Below, in pieces: positions 11,200-19,598 of a DNA stretch of 64,000 bases. The translations under genes were made by a program, and so were the position numbers. Within the stretch, counting starts at the first letter, position 1; the number at the start of each line of letters is the position of its first letter. A model generated the notes under the pieces. That model did no database searches, had not been told where the DNA came from, and was given only the letters and a program-made list of their open reading frames with translations. This stretch comes from Hyunsoonleella flava (GTDB taxonomy: Bacteria > Bacteroidota > Bacteroidia > Flavobacteriales > Flavobacteriaceae), in assembly GCF_004310325.1 (NCBI RefSeq), contig NZ_SIRT01000014.1, positions 1-64,000 on the forward strand, in the 5' to 3' direction.

Positions 11200-14100
11200 A
11201 TGAAAACTATTAGATTTAGCACTATACTAGTCATATTACTTCTTCTCTATGTCGAAAAAACATTTGGACAACTTCACGCCCCACCAAGCTGTGGAGAAAA
11301 CTTTACTTTAGACTGGGCTAGTGTACCATCAGCAAGTAATGAATATAACTGGACACCAGGAGGTGCCTTAACAAATACATTTACAAACGTAGACAACTCT
11401 GGAATTAATTTTACCGTTACATTTACAGGTGAGACTGGTACACTTGGAAGCTGGGGCGGACAAACTCCAAAAGTAGGAACAGCTGCCAGTGGCGGTTCAA
11501 CAGAAAATTTAGACTTGTATACTACAGGGTTTTCATCCACTGGTATCACCTGTACAATCACTTTTAGCTCTCCTATTTATGCTTTATCATTTGATTTACT
11601 GCATGTAAATGCTGGTGGCGGTCATGGTGATATGTATACCATAAATGCCACTACAACTTCAGGTGGAACCATTTATCCAACATTTACAAATTCAGGAACC
11701 CCATCATATACCTCTAATAATGCTACTGGTGTAGTTGATGCCAATGCATCTTCAACATCAGGAACAAATGCTATGGTTGGTGTTAATTTTTATGACCCAG
11801 ACTATATTACAAGCGTTACCTTTTTATGGCAAGATTGTAGTACATGTTCTCCGTTTAGAGTTCATGGTTCAGGCCTAGGAAACTTTAGTTTTTGCATACC
11901 ACAAACCTTAGACTTTGATGGCGTTAACGACTATATAAGTAGAAGTGCCTTTTTAGGTGGAGAATCTGAAGTCACCATGATGACATGGTTTAAAATGGAT
12001 TCAGGTTCTGATGGTGGTGAAATCATGGGGCAACGTAATTTTAGACTGTATGTAGATGCCAGCAAAAGGCTAAAAGGATATTTAAAGACCAGTACTGCAC
12101 TCGATATTTATTCTCCAGATATTCCAGCAGCATTACTTACCGACGATTTATGGTATCATGCCGCATTAAAGTTCAGTAGCACTAGCGGCACTTTTGAGCT
12201 CTTTCTCAACGGAACTAGTATTTTTAACTACACCAACCCTTCACTAGTTGGTATTTCCATAATTAATACATCAGGATGGAACTCAGACCATGACTTTGAA
12301 ATTGGTAGAAATACATTTAACGACAATAACTATTTTGAAGGTTCTATCTACGAATGCAGAGTGTATGATAAGGCACTTACTACAGCACAATTACATCGCC
12401 AAATAAACCAAGAGATCGAGAACAATAGTGGAAACGTTAGAGGTACGGTAATTCCAAAAGATATTGAAGGTCTATCTTGGAGCGATTTAATTCTTTATTA
12501 CAAGATGGATGTTATCGATACAGGATATACGCCCGATGATTCAAACTCTAATGTAGATGGGCAATTGCATAACATGAGAACCTATCAAGAATACACTGCC
12601 CCTTTACCATATGTTACAACGACATCGTGCAGTGGGGATTGGAACAATTCCAGTAATTGGGAGCACGGAGATGTTTGGGATATTCACAGTACACCACCAG
12701 ACTGTGCCATTGTACAAATACAGGGCAACATAGAAGTGGATCAAAACACAACTACCGTAGGTATGATAGTTGATAGCGGTGCCTCTATTGATGTAAAAGA
12801 TGATTCTGGATTATTTAACAGCTGGTATCTTAAATTAGATGGAAAGATTGATCTGGAAGGTGAAGCTCAGCTCGTTCAAAATGAAGATAGCACCTTAGAC
12901 CCAACAAGCAGCGGAACGTTACAAAAGGACCAACAAGGAACCGCAGACACCTTTACATACAATTATTGGTCTTCTCCCGTAGGCAGAACAAATAACTCCA
13001 CTAATAATAATGCCTACAATGTAACCGATGTTTTTACAAATACGAATTTTTTGAGCACAGGCTATAATGGTACCGTATCGCCTTTGGGCATTGCAGATTA
13101 TTGGATCTGGAAGTTCAGTAACAGGCTAAGTGACGATTATGCTTCTTGGCAGCATGTGAGGCAATCTGGTATGCTTCAAGTTGGTGAGGGCTTTACCATG
13201 AAAGGCCCTGGAAGTGGAGGTATTACTGACGACCAAAACTATGTCCTTGAAGGCAAGCCCAATAATGGTGATATTGATTTGACCATAAGTGCAGGTAACG
13301 ATTATTTGGTAGGTAACCCCTATCCTTCGGCAATAGATGCTGAACAATTTATTCTGGACAATGGAGCTACAATAGCGGGTACTGGCTCAACTACAGGCAC
13401 CTTGTATTTCTGGGAACATTGGGGTGGCGGCTCACATATAGCCGACCAATACCAAGGTGGTTATGCTACTTATTCCCTAGCAGGGGGCGTACCAGCTGCT
13501 GCTATAGGCACAACAGATCCTGATGTGGCCTCAGGAGGAACACCTACCAAAATACCAGGAAGATATATTCCTGTGGGACAGGGATTCTTTGTTACCGCAG
13601 AAACCGGAGGAACCATAAGGTTTAATAACGGACAACGTGTTTTTCAAGTGGAAGATGGCTCTAACTCCTTGTTTGTAAAAAGCAATAACTCAAAGAAATT
13701 AGGTAAGGATATAGTTTCTAAAAATGAAGACACAAGAATGAAACTAAGATTAGGGTTCAATTCTACGAACACCTTAAGAAGACAGTTATTGGTTACTGTG
13801 GACCAAAACGCCACAAATGGCGTAGATTGGGGATACGATTCCAAGTATATCGATACCCAAATGGATGACATGTACTGGATAATTGACAATGAAAAGTTTG
13901 TGATTCAGGCTATTGACACCATTACAAGTGAAAGTATCATCCCATTGGGCATACATGTCAATAAAGCTGGACTTAACAGCATCACTATTGATAAATTGGA
14001 GAATGTAGCCGATAACTTAGATATATACTTACATGACAAGGAACTAGATCTGTATCACGACCTTAGGGCTTCTAAATATGAGATAAATCTTCCCGCCGGT

Positions 14101-14412
14101 GAGCACTTAAACCGATTTGAGATTACATTCTCAAAATCACAAACTTTAAGCAATGGCGATTTTGAAATTGTAAAACTAATAGACGTGTTCTACTCTAATG
14201 AAAAAGAAAGTATCATTATCGATAATCCAAAATCTCATCTTGTGCAAAATGTAGAAATGTTTAATATCCTTGGACAATCTTTGTTTAGGTTGCAACCAAA
14301 TTCCAGCAATAAGAATATAGAATACAAAGTCCCCAGAAACATCGCGGGAAACTATGTTTTAAATATTGAAACCGAGCATGGTAAGATATCCAAAAAAGTA
14401 CTTATAAAATAG
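11200..14412 (+). CDS. LamG-containing T9SS surface protein, paralogue B
   Basis: 1070 residues, parallel in layout to the preceding gene: signal peptide ending near VEKTFGQ, an N-terminal beta domain with CGENF and DCSTC cysteines, a LamG domain (about 235-390), the YNYWSSPV / [14 protein letters not shown] / [11 protein letters not shown] module (about 585-800) and a C-terminal T9SS sorting domain ending SKKVLIK. Strong similarity to paralogue A throughout points to tandem duplication and divergence. Probably displayed on the cell surface; no catalytic motif was seen. Transcribed from its own promoter region; a hairpin terminator follows. Confidence 0.87.
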   Translation: MKTIRFSTILVILLLLYVEKTFGQLHAPPSCGENFTLDWASVPSASNEYNWTPGGALTNTFTNVDNSGINFTVTFTGETGTLGSWGGQTPKVGTAASGGSTENLDLYTTGFSSTGITCTITFSSPIYALSFDLLHVNAGGGHGDMYTINATTTSGGTIYPTFTNSGTPSYTSNNATGVVDANASSTSGTNAMVGVNFYDPDYITSVTFLWQDCSTCSPFRVHGSGLGNFSFCIPQTLDFDGVNDYISRSAFLGGESEVTMMTWFKMDSGSDGGEIMGQRNFRLYVDASKRLKGYLKTSTALDIYSPDIPAALLTDDLWYHAALKFSSTSGTFELFLNGTSIFNYTNPSLVGISIINTSGWNSDHDFEIGRNTFNDNNYFEGSIYECRVYDKALTTAQLHRQINQEIENNSGNVRGTVIPKDIEGLSWSDLILYYKMDVIDTGYTPDDSNSNVDGQLHNMRTYQEYTAPLPYVTTTSCSGDWNNSSNWEHGDVWDIHSTPPDCAIVQIQGNIEVDQNTTTVGMIVDSGASIDVKDDSGLFNSWYLKLDGKIDLEGEAQLVQNEDSTLDPTSSGTLQKDQQGTADTFTYNYWSSPVGRTNNSTNNNAYNVTDVFTNTNFLSTGYNGTVSPLGIADYWIWKFSNRLSDDYASWQHVRQSGMLQVGEGFTMKGPGSGGITDDQNYVLEGKPNNGDIDLTISAGNDYLVGNPYPSAIDAEQFILDNGATIAGTGSTTGTLYFWEHWGGGSHIADQYQGGYATYSLAGGVPAAAIGTTDPDVASGGTPTKIPGRYIPVGQGFFVTAETGGTIRFNNGQRVFQVEDGSNSLFVKSNNSKKLGKDIVSKNEDTRMKLRLGFNSTNTLRRQLLVTVDQNATNGVDWGYDSKYIDTQMDDMYWIIDNEKFVIQAIDTITSESIIPLGIHVNKAGLNSITIDKLENVADNLDIYLHDKELDLYHDLRASKYEINLPAGEHLNRFEITFSKSQTLSNGDFEIVKLIDVFYSNEKESIIIDNPKSHLVQNVEMFNILGQSLFRLQPNSSNKNIEYKVPRNIAGNYVLNIETEHGKISKKVLIK

Positions 14413-14475
14413 TTTAGTTGAGTTAGTCTTTAGTTAGTGTAATCCCCAAAATCTAAATAACCTTAACTTTACTTC

Positions 14476-14508
14476 AAGTCCTGAACTGACCTTCAGGACT
14501 TCTTTTTT
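14476..14508 (+). terminator. Terminator overlapping the 3' end of hisS
   Basis: Stem AAGTCCTGAA / TTCAGGACTT (14476-14485 and 14492-14501), 6-nt loop, then C and six T. The T-run is on the + strand, so it serves the surface-protein gene. Its 3' arm lies inside the last codons of convergent hisS. Confidence 0.88.
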
Positions 14509-15872
14509 ATGGTAGAGATCAGAACTTCCAACGACACTTTTTCCTGTATCCCTTTTTCCATATCCTTAAGCGCATATTTGTTTGAATTGATTTCTTCCTC
14601 CCCAACCAACACCACAAAAGGAATGTCCCGTCTGTTAGCATGGGTCATTTGCTTTTTCATTTTAGCTTTGTCTGGATAAAGCTCTGCATTAACACCTTCA
14701 GCCCTTAGTGCTTTTATAGCCTTTAAGCTGAATAAAGCTTCTTTCTCTCCAAAATTGATGAACAGCACCTCAACACTTTTAGAAACAGTTTCAGGGAACA
14801 ATCCTAATTCTTCCAATACCAAATAAATACGATCTAAACCAAAACTAATACCTACACCACTCATATTTGGCATTCCGAAAATCCCAGTAAGGTCGTCATA
14901 ACGACCACCACCACCAATAGAACCCATTTTTACACCTTCTGGAGCAGATACTTCAAAAATAGCTCCCGTATAGTAATTTAGCCCGCGAGCTAAGGTTACA
15001 TCTAATTGCAGCTTAGCGGTTTTAAGACCTAATTCAGAAGTGGCATTGTCAATGAATGCTAATTCTTCTATACCTTTTTTTCCTTCTTCTGAAGTTGAAA
15101 GAATCGTTTTTAAACTTCGGATTTGAGATTCAAAATCTCCCTTGATAGAAAATAAGGGTTGCAATTTGTCAATACCAGATTGCGGAATACCCTTATCTAG
15201 CATTTCTTGTTTTACCTTCTCCTCTCCTATTTTATCCAACTTATCCAAGGCAACCGTAAAATCAATTAATTTATCGCTTGCACCAATAACCTCAGCAATG
15301 CCAGATAATATTTTACGATTGTTTATTTTGATGGTAACACCGTCTAACTTAAGAGCAGAAAATACGGAATCATACAATTGAATAAATTCCACTTCCTGCC
15401 ATAGGGAATCGCTTCCCACCGCATCGGCATCACATTGATAAAATTCTCTAAAGCGTCCTTTTTGTGGTCTATCAGCACGCCATACAGGTTGTATTTGATA
15501 TCTTTTGAATGGGAATTCAATTTCGTTTTGGTGTTGTACTACATAACGTGCAAACGGCACTGTAAGGTCGTAACGGAGGGCTTTTTCAGAAATACTCGAT
15601 GTAAGTTTATTTGAGTCTTTTTCATTATAAGCTTCCTCATCTGCTTTAGATAAATAATCCCCAGAATTCAAAATCTTAAAAATCAAACGATCGCCTTCAT
15701 CACCGTATTTGCCCATTAAGGTATCAGAGTTTTCAAAACTTGGGGTTTCAATAGGTTGAAATCCAAAAGTTTCAAATGCACCTTGAATCGTATTAAAAAT
15801 ATAATTGCGTTTTGCAACCTGCTCAGGGTTAAAATCTCTTGTGCCTTTTGGGATAGATGGTTTTTGTGCCAT
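14493..15872 (-). CDS. hisS: Histidyl-tRNA synthetase
   Basis: Charges tRNA-His with histidine in the cytoplasm. Class II synthetase hallmarks are visible: motif 1 region near [10 protein letters not shown] at the N-terminus, motif 2 ([20 protein letters not shown]), the histidine-specific [15 protein letters not shown] stretch, and motif 3 ([11 protein letters not shown]), then a C-terminal anticodon-binding domain (about residues 365-455). At 459 residues it has the usual bacterial length. A REP-like hairpin repeat starts six bases upstream of the start codon. Confidence 0.97.
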   Translation of the reverse strand: MAQKPSIPKGTRDFNPEQVAKRNYIFNTIQGAFETFGFQPIETPSFENSDTLMGKYGDEGDRLIFKILNSGDYLSKADEEAYNEKDSNKLTSSISEKALRYDLTVPFARYVVQHQNEIEFPFKRYQIQPVWRADRPQKGRFREFYQCDADAVGSDSLWQEVEFIQLYDSVFSALKLDGVTIKINNRKILSGIAEVIGASDKLIDFTVALDKLDKIGEEKVKQEMLDKGIPQSGIDKLQPLFSIKGDFESQIRSLKTILSTSEEGKKGIEELAFIDNATSELGLKTAKLQLDVTLARGLNYYTGAIFEVSAPEGVKMGSIGGGGRYDDLTGIFGMPNMSGVGISFGLDRIYLVLEELGLFPETVSKSVEVLFINFGEKEALFSLKAIKALRAEGVNAELYPDKAKMKKQMTHANRRDIPFVVLVGEEEINSNKYALKDMEKGIQEKVSLEVLISTIKKKS

Positions 15873-15878
15873 AACAAT

Positions 15879-15950
15879 GCCTGCGGACGCAGGTATCTCT
15901 TATTTAATAATTCGTTTTTTAAATGGATTCCGCATCAAGCGCGGAATGAC
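15879..15950. repeat. REP-like intergenic hairpins (two families)
   Basis: CCTGC-GGAC-GCAGG (15880-15893) and ATTCCGC-ATCAAGC-GCGGAAT followed by GAC (15927-15950). Both resemble short palindromic repeats commonly dispersed in flavobacterial and other bacterial intergenic DNA (recalled, not searched). They lie in the hisS upstream region. Confidence 0.6.
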
Positions 15951-16026
15951 AAACTTCACGCAAAAATAACAAAAGGTCATATATTATGACTTTTTTTTCC
16001 ACGCTAAACCAGAAGAGTTTCTAAAA

Positions 16027-16497
16027 TCAATTAATAATATTATCAAAATAACGATACAACTCGCCTTTGGTAATAGAAGCTCCTTGTTCAATCATCTTGA
16101 ATTTATCTAGGTTTTTATCTTCACTATAATCTTTATCGGCCTGAAGAAACTCTACACGCTCATCCATCAAATTTTCACGCAGCCAGTCATATCCTTCTTT
16201 AGTAGTAATATCTATAGCATCGTTCTTAACATTTACAACAATAGCATGCATTTTTTCTTCACTTAAATGAAACAAGTACATATGTTGTGGCGCAAAATGC
16301 TCCAAATACTCTGCATTATTTAGCACACCTTCCCAGATTAGATCACTAAAAACATCAAGTTCCATTTCAGCAACTTCTGGTTTATTGGCTTTTAAATTTG
16401 TCCATTCATCAGCTGTGATGGATTGCGTTGCCAAAAAGTTTATAAACTCTTGGTGTAATTCTTCAAACTGTTCTTTTGTAAGTCTAGCGTATTTCAT
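16027..16497 (-). CDS. DUF6495-type conserved cytosolic protein
   Basis: 156 residues, beginning MKYARLTKEQFEELHQEF. It is acidic, with no signal peptide or membrane segment, and mostly helical in pattern. I recognise it as the small Bacteroidota family annotated DUF6495, with moderate certainty; no function is known. It is preceded by a short gap and lies in the same orientation as hisS and the GDPD gene, but spacing does not prove an operon. Confidence 0.75.
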   Translation of the reverse strand: MKYARLTKEQFEELHQEFINFLATQSITADEWTNLKANKPEVAEMELDVFSDLIWEGVLNNAEYLEHFAPQHMYLFHLSEEKMHAIVVNVKNDAIDITTKEGYDWLRENLMDERVEFLQADKDYSEDKNLDKFKMIEQGASITKGELYRYFDNIIN

Positions 16498-16551
16498 AAC
16501 CCTCTTAACCTCCTAAGCGGAGATATTTATTTCTTTTGTAAAAATAGTGTT

Positions 16552-17442
16552 TTAGTCGTGTAATGCTTTAGCAACCGCAAAAGGTCGGTCGGTAGCAATA
16601 ACATCAATCCCCTTATCCACCCAAGTGTTGTAGAGAGCATCCCCTCTTGTTTCAGCACGTTTATCTAAGTTTCCCAAAGTACCCAACATAGTTTTTATAC
16701 CATAACTGTGTATTTTAGCATACAGCGAATCTGGAGACAAGCGTGTTCCTGTAAATGCTATCATATTTTGAGTTGGAATTCCAGAACGCAACAACCATTC
16801 AAATTCCTGATGATTTCTTGCAGATACCGACAGCATTAAATCTGGCGCTACAGCATTTGCCAATTCTGCCTGTCTTAAATCGTAAGTAATAATAATTGAA
16901 ACGTCTTCTGCTTTAACTTCCCTAATAAGGTCAACCACGTTTTCCAAAGCCACACTTCTTTTGATATCTATAGTTAATATTACCCCGTTGTTTTTAGCCC
17001 ATTGTAACACCTCCCTAAATTTAGGAGTTTTAAATTTGGTTTCGTTACCAAAATCGTCCTCTAGGTTAAAAGCCTGTAGCTCCTTAAATGTAAAACTGGC
17101 AATATTTCCATTACCTGTTGCTGTTCTATCTATAGTATTGTCGTGCATCAATACCAAAACATCATCTTTTGTTTTTGCTACGTCAATTTCAAAAATGGCG
17201 TTATCAATGCTATCATTTATATATTTTAAGGTCTCAAGGCAATTCTCTGGATAATTTTTGATGCCTTTACCGCCTCTATGAACGCTTATTAATGGTTTAG
17301 CATTTGGAGAATACTTAAATTTTTCCAGCAGAATAGAAGATGTTGCCTGCTCCTCTGATACTGGCTCTACATTTTTTTTTCCTTTTTCGGTCTTACATGA
17401 AAAACAAAGCAGCACGAAAAAGATGATGAGTGTTTTCTTCAT
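16552..17442 (-). CDS. Glycerophosphodiester phosphodiesterase-family lipoprotein
   Basis: Hydrolyses glycerophosphodiesters to glycerol-3-phosphate plus an alcohol, if the family function holds. An N-terminal lipobox (LLCFSC, Cys16) predicts a lipid-anchored periplasmic protein. The GDPD catalytic set is visible: HRGG (His55, Arg56), FEIDVAKTKDD (Glu85, Asp87) and MHDNTIDRT (His100). The barrel then continues to the C-terminus (residue 296) with VDKGIDVIATDRPF, a typical end strand. The length is normal for the family. Confidence 0.9.
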   Translation of the reverse strand: MKKTLIIFFVLLCFSCKTEKGKKNVEPVSEEQATSSILLEKFKYSPNAKPLISVHRGGKGIKNYPENCLETLKYINDSIDNAIFEIDVAKTKDDVLVLMHDNTIDRTATGNGNIASFTFKELQAFNLEDDFGNETKFKTPKFREVLQWAKNNGVILTIDIKRSVALENVVDLIREVKAEDVSIIITYDLRQAELANAVAPDLMLSVSARNHQEFEWLLRSGIPTQNMIAFTGTRLSPDSLYAKIHSYGIKTMLGTLGNLDKRAETRGDALYNTWVDKGIDVIATDRPFAVAKALHD

Positions 17443-17541
17443 AAGTAATTATTAATTCAAGATATTACTAGAATACGAATTTGATGCAACTTACAACTTT
17501 AAGTTCGTCTCTTCTACTTCTTAAAATTGAATTTTATTAAT

Positions 17542-17575
17542 AAAAAAACCGTTTAGAGCATATCCAAACGGTTTT
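17542..17575 (-). terminator. Terminator of the rpsF-rpsR-rplI operon
   Basis: Stem AAAACCGTTT / AAACGGTTTT (17545-17554 and 17566-17575). On the - strand the hairpin is followed by a T-run (the A-run at 17542-17548). It lies just after the rplI stop. Confidence 0.9.
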
Positions 17576-17597
17576 AATTGTATTTAGAATTTTGAAA

Positions 17598-18050
17598 TTA
17601 CTTAGCTTGTGCTATAACTTCAAATGGTAATTCAACCGATACTTCTCTATGTAAACGAATAGTAGCATTGTACTTCCCTAAACGCTTTACATTTCCACCA
17701 GCAACAGAGATGAATTTTTTATCAATCTCATGTCCTTCTTTTTCTAAAGCAGCAGATACATCAATATTGTTTACCGAACCAAATAGTTTGTCTCCAGTTC
17801 CAACTTTAGATGCTATCTTAATTTCTAATGCTTTTATCGCTTCAGCAGTTTTATTAGCATCGTCAATTATTTTCTTCTCTTTAAAAGCTCTTTGCTTTAA
17901 GTTCTCTGCCAATACTTTTTTGGCAGAAGGCGTAGCTATTACAGCATGCCCTTGAGGAATTAAATAATTTCTACCATAACCGTTCTTAACTGTTACAATG
18001 TCGTCTTTAAATCCTAAATTTTCAACGTCTTGTTTTAATATAAGTTCCAT
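17598..18050 (-). CDS. rplI: 50S ribosomal protein L9
   Basis: 150 residues, the usual L9 length. The N-terminal signature MELILKQDVENLGFKDDIVTVKNGYGRNYLIPQGHA is the conserved rRNA-binding domain with the YGRNYL motif; a charged helix links it to the C-terminal domain. It is the last gene of the conserved rpsF-rpsR-rplI operon and is followed by a terminator. Confidence 0.97.
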   Translation of the reverse strand: MELILKQDVENLGFKDDIVTVKNGYGRNYLIPQGHAVIATPSAKKVLAENLKQRAFKEKKIIDDANKTAEAIKALEIKIASKVGTGDKLFGSVNNIDVSAALEKEGHEIDKKFISVAGGNVKRLGKYNATIRLHREVSVELPFEVIAQAK

Positions 18051-18063
18051 TGTTATGATTGTT

Positions 18064-18360
18064 TTATTTTAATAAATCTGCTACATAAGGCATTAAAGCC
18101 AAATGGCGTGCTCTCTTAATAGCTACAGACACTTTACGTTGGTACTTTAAAGATGTTCCTGTTAAGCGTCTTGGTAAAATCTTACCTTGTTCGTTTACAA
18201 AACCTAACAACCAATCTGGATCTTTATAATCTACATATTTGATACCAGATTTCTTGAAACGACAATATTTCTTCTGTTTGTTAGTCTCTATATTAAGCGG
18301 AGTTAAATACCTGATTTCTCCGTCTTTTTTTCCTTTAGATTGTTGTTCTATAGTTGCCAT
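18064..18360 (-). CDS. rpsR: 30S ribosomal protein S18
   Basis: 98 residues. The core [62 protein letters not shown] is a clear S18 (quoted in outline; key features are the PRRLTG loop and [11 protein letters not shown]). It sits between rpsF and rplI, with only 2 bp between it and rpsF. A single cysteine, no zinc motif. Confidence 0.96.
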   Translation of the reverse strand: MATIEQQSKGKKDGEIRYLTPLNIETNKQKKYCRFKKSGIKYVDYKDPDWLLGFVNEQGKILPRRLTGTSLKYQRKVSVAIKRARHLALMPYVADLLK

Positions 18361-18362
18361 AA

Positions 18363-18701
18363 TTAAGCTTTTGCGTTAAGTTTTTCTCTTCTTCTTTCTG
18401 CCCAAGCCACAGCGTGCTTGTCTAATTTCACCGTTAAGTAACGCATGAAACGCTCATCACGTCTAAACTCAACTTCTAATTGTTCAATTACCTCACCGGC
18501 AACTTGGTACTCAAATAAGTGATAAAACCCACTTTTTTTGTTCTGGATAGGGTAGGCTAATTTTTTTAGCCCCCAATCTTCTTTGGATATCATCTTAGCA
18601 CCTTTAGAAACGAGAAAATCTTCGTATTTCTTTACTGTTTCCTTTATCTGGTCATCAGATAAAACGGGATTTAAGATGAAAACAGTTTCATAATGATTCA
18701 T
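18363..18701 (-). CDS. rpsF: 30S ribosomal protein S6
   Basis: 112 residues starting [18 protein letters not shown], with [16 protein letters not shown], both diagnostic of S6. It is the first gene of the rpsF-rpsR-rplI operon and has its own promoter immediately upstream. The C-terminus is basic ([10 protein letters not shown]), as is common in this family. Confidence 0.97.
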   Translation of the reverse strand: MNHYETVFILNPVLSDDQIKETVKKYEDFLVSKGAKMISKEDWGLKKLAYPIQNKKSGFYHLFEYQVAGEVIEQLEVEFRRDERFMRYLTVKLDKHAVAWAERRREKLNAKA

Positions 18702-18732
18702 AAAAATCTATTTTATTGTTAAAAATTGGCTG

Positions 18733-18762
18733 CAAAAATAACCATTTTTTGCTATATTGCAA
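18733..18762 (-). promoter_or_regulatory. Promoter of rpsF operon
   Basis: Read on the - strand: TTG at 18762-18760 and TATTTTTG at 18740-18733, with the spacing expected for the Bacteroidota sigma-A pair TTTG / TAnnTTTG. The leader to rpsF is about 25 nt. Confidence 0.6.
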
Positions 18763-18824
18763 CACTTTCCTAGCATTAAATTTATGACAGTTAAAAACTG
18801 TTAATTTTATGTTAAAATCAACAG

Positions 18825-18869
18825 TTTACCGATGTTTTTTGGTTTTTAGCGGAATTTATTGTACTATTG
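18825..18869 (+). promoter_or_regulatory. LytTR-like repeat and weak -7 box before the LytTR regulator gene
   Basis: TTTACCGATGTTTTTT (18825-18840) matches the surface-gene repeat TTTATCGATGTTTTTA at 14 of 16 positions. A degenerate second copy containing TTAGCGGAATTT starts 21 bp later, and TACTATTG (18862-18869) is one base off the -7 consensus. This suggests autoregulation by the downstream LytTR protein (inferred). Confidence 0.45.
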
Positions 18870-18901
18870 TCGATATCTTAACCGAAATAATATAAAATGT
18901 T

Positions 18902-19597
18902 ATGACTTTAAACTGTGTAGTAGTAGACGATTCAGCGATACAACGTCTCTCTATTGTTAAGTTAGTCGAAAATCACCCTTCACTAAACTTAATAGCTGAG
19001 TACAGTAGCGCACTCGAAACAAAAAATGGTTTAAATACGCATCAAGTAGACTTAATCTTTTTAGACATTGAAATGCCAGTGCTAAATGGTTTTGAACTTT
19101 TAGACGTATTGAACAAAAAACCCCAAATTATCTTTGTAACCGGTAAAACCGAATATGCTTTTAAGGCCTTTAATTACGATGCTACCGATTATTTACACAA
19201 ACCAATTACCAAAGAACGTTTTAACACATCTGTTGAAAAAGCTCTTGAGCAACATAAATTGACACTAGATTTCCATGAAGAAGAAGGTGAGCATATTTTT
19301 GTAAAGAGTAACCTGAAAAAACGTAAAGTTTATATTAAGGACATTAAATGGATTGAAGCCCTTGGTGATTATGTGAAATTAGTCACTGAAGAAACAAGCT
19401 TAGTGGTATTGTCTACAATGAAAGCTTTTGAGGCAGAATTGCCAGAAAACAAATTTTTAAGAATCCACAAATCTTATATCGTAAATCTTGATAAAATTGA
19501 CAGATTTAACAGTAAAAATGTGGAAGTTGGTGCTTATGAAATACCGTTAAGCCGAAATAAAAAGACACAATTGGTTGATGCATTAAATAACATTTAA
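18902..19597 (+). CDS. LytTR-family response regulator (orphan)
   Basis: 231 residues: a receiver domain (about 1-120) with the acidic pair Asp9-Asp10, phospho-acceptor Asp55 (LIFLDIEMP), conserved Thr/Lys (FVTGKTE, HKPI), and a C-terminal LytTR DNA-binding domain (about 130-230; KYIKDIKWIEALGDYVKL-like and FLRIHKSYIVNLDKI). No histidine kinase gene is adjacent, so its partner is encoded elsewhere. It converges on priA with a one-base gap between stops. The upstream repeat shared with the surface-protein genes makes it a candidate regulator of them; this is inference. Confidence 0.93.
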   Translation: MTLNCVVVDDSAIQRLSIVKLVENHPSLNLIAEYSSALETKNGLNTHQVDLIFLDIEMPVLNGFELLDVLNKKPQIIFVTGKTEYAFKAFNYDATDYLHKPITKERFNTSVEKALEQHKLTLDFHEEEGEHIFVKSNLKKRKVYIKDIKWIEALGDYVKLVTEETSLVVLSTMKAFEAELPENKFLRIHKSYIVNLDKIDRFNSKNVEVGAYEIPLSRNKKTQLVDALNNI

Positions 19598-19598
19598 A

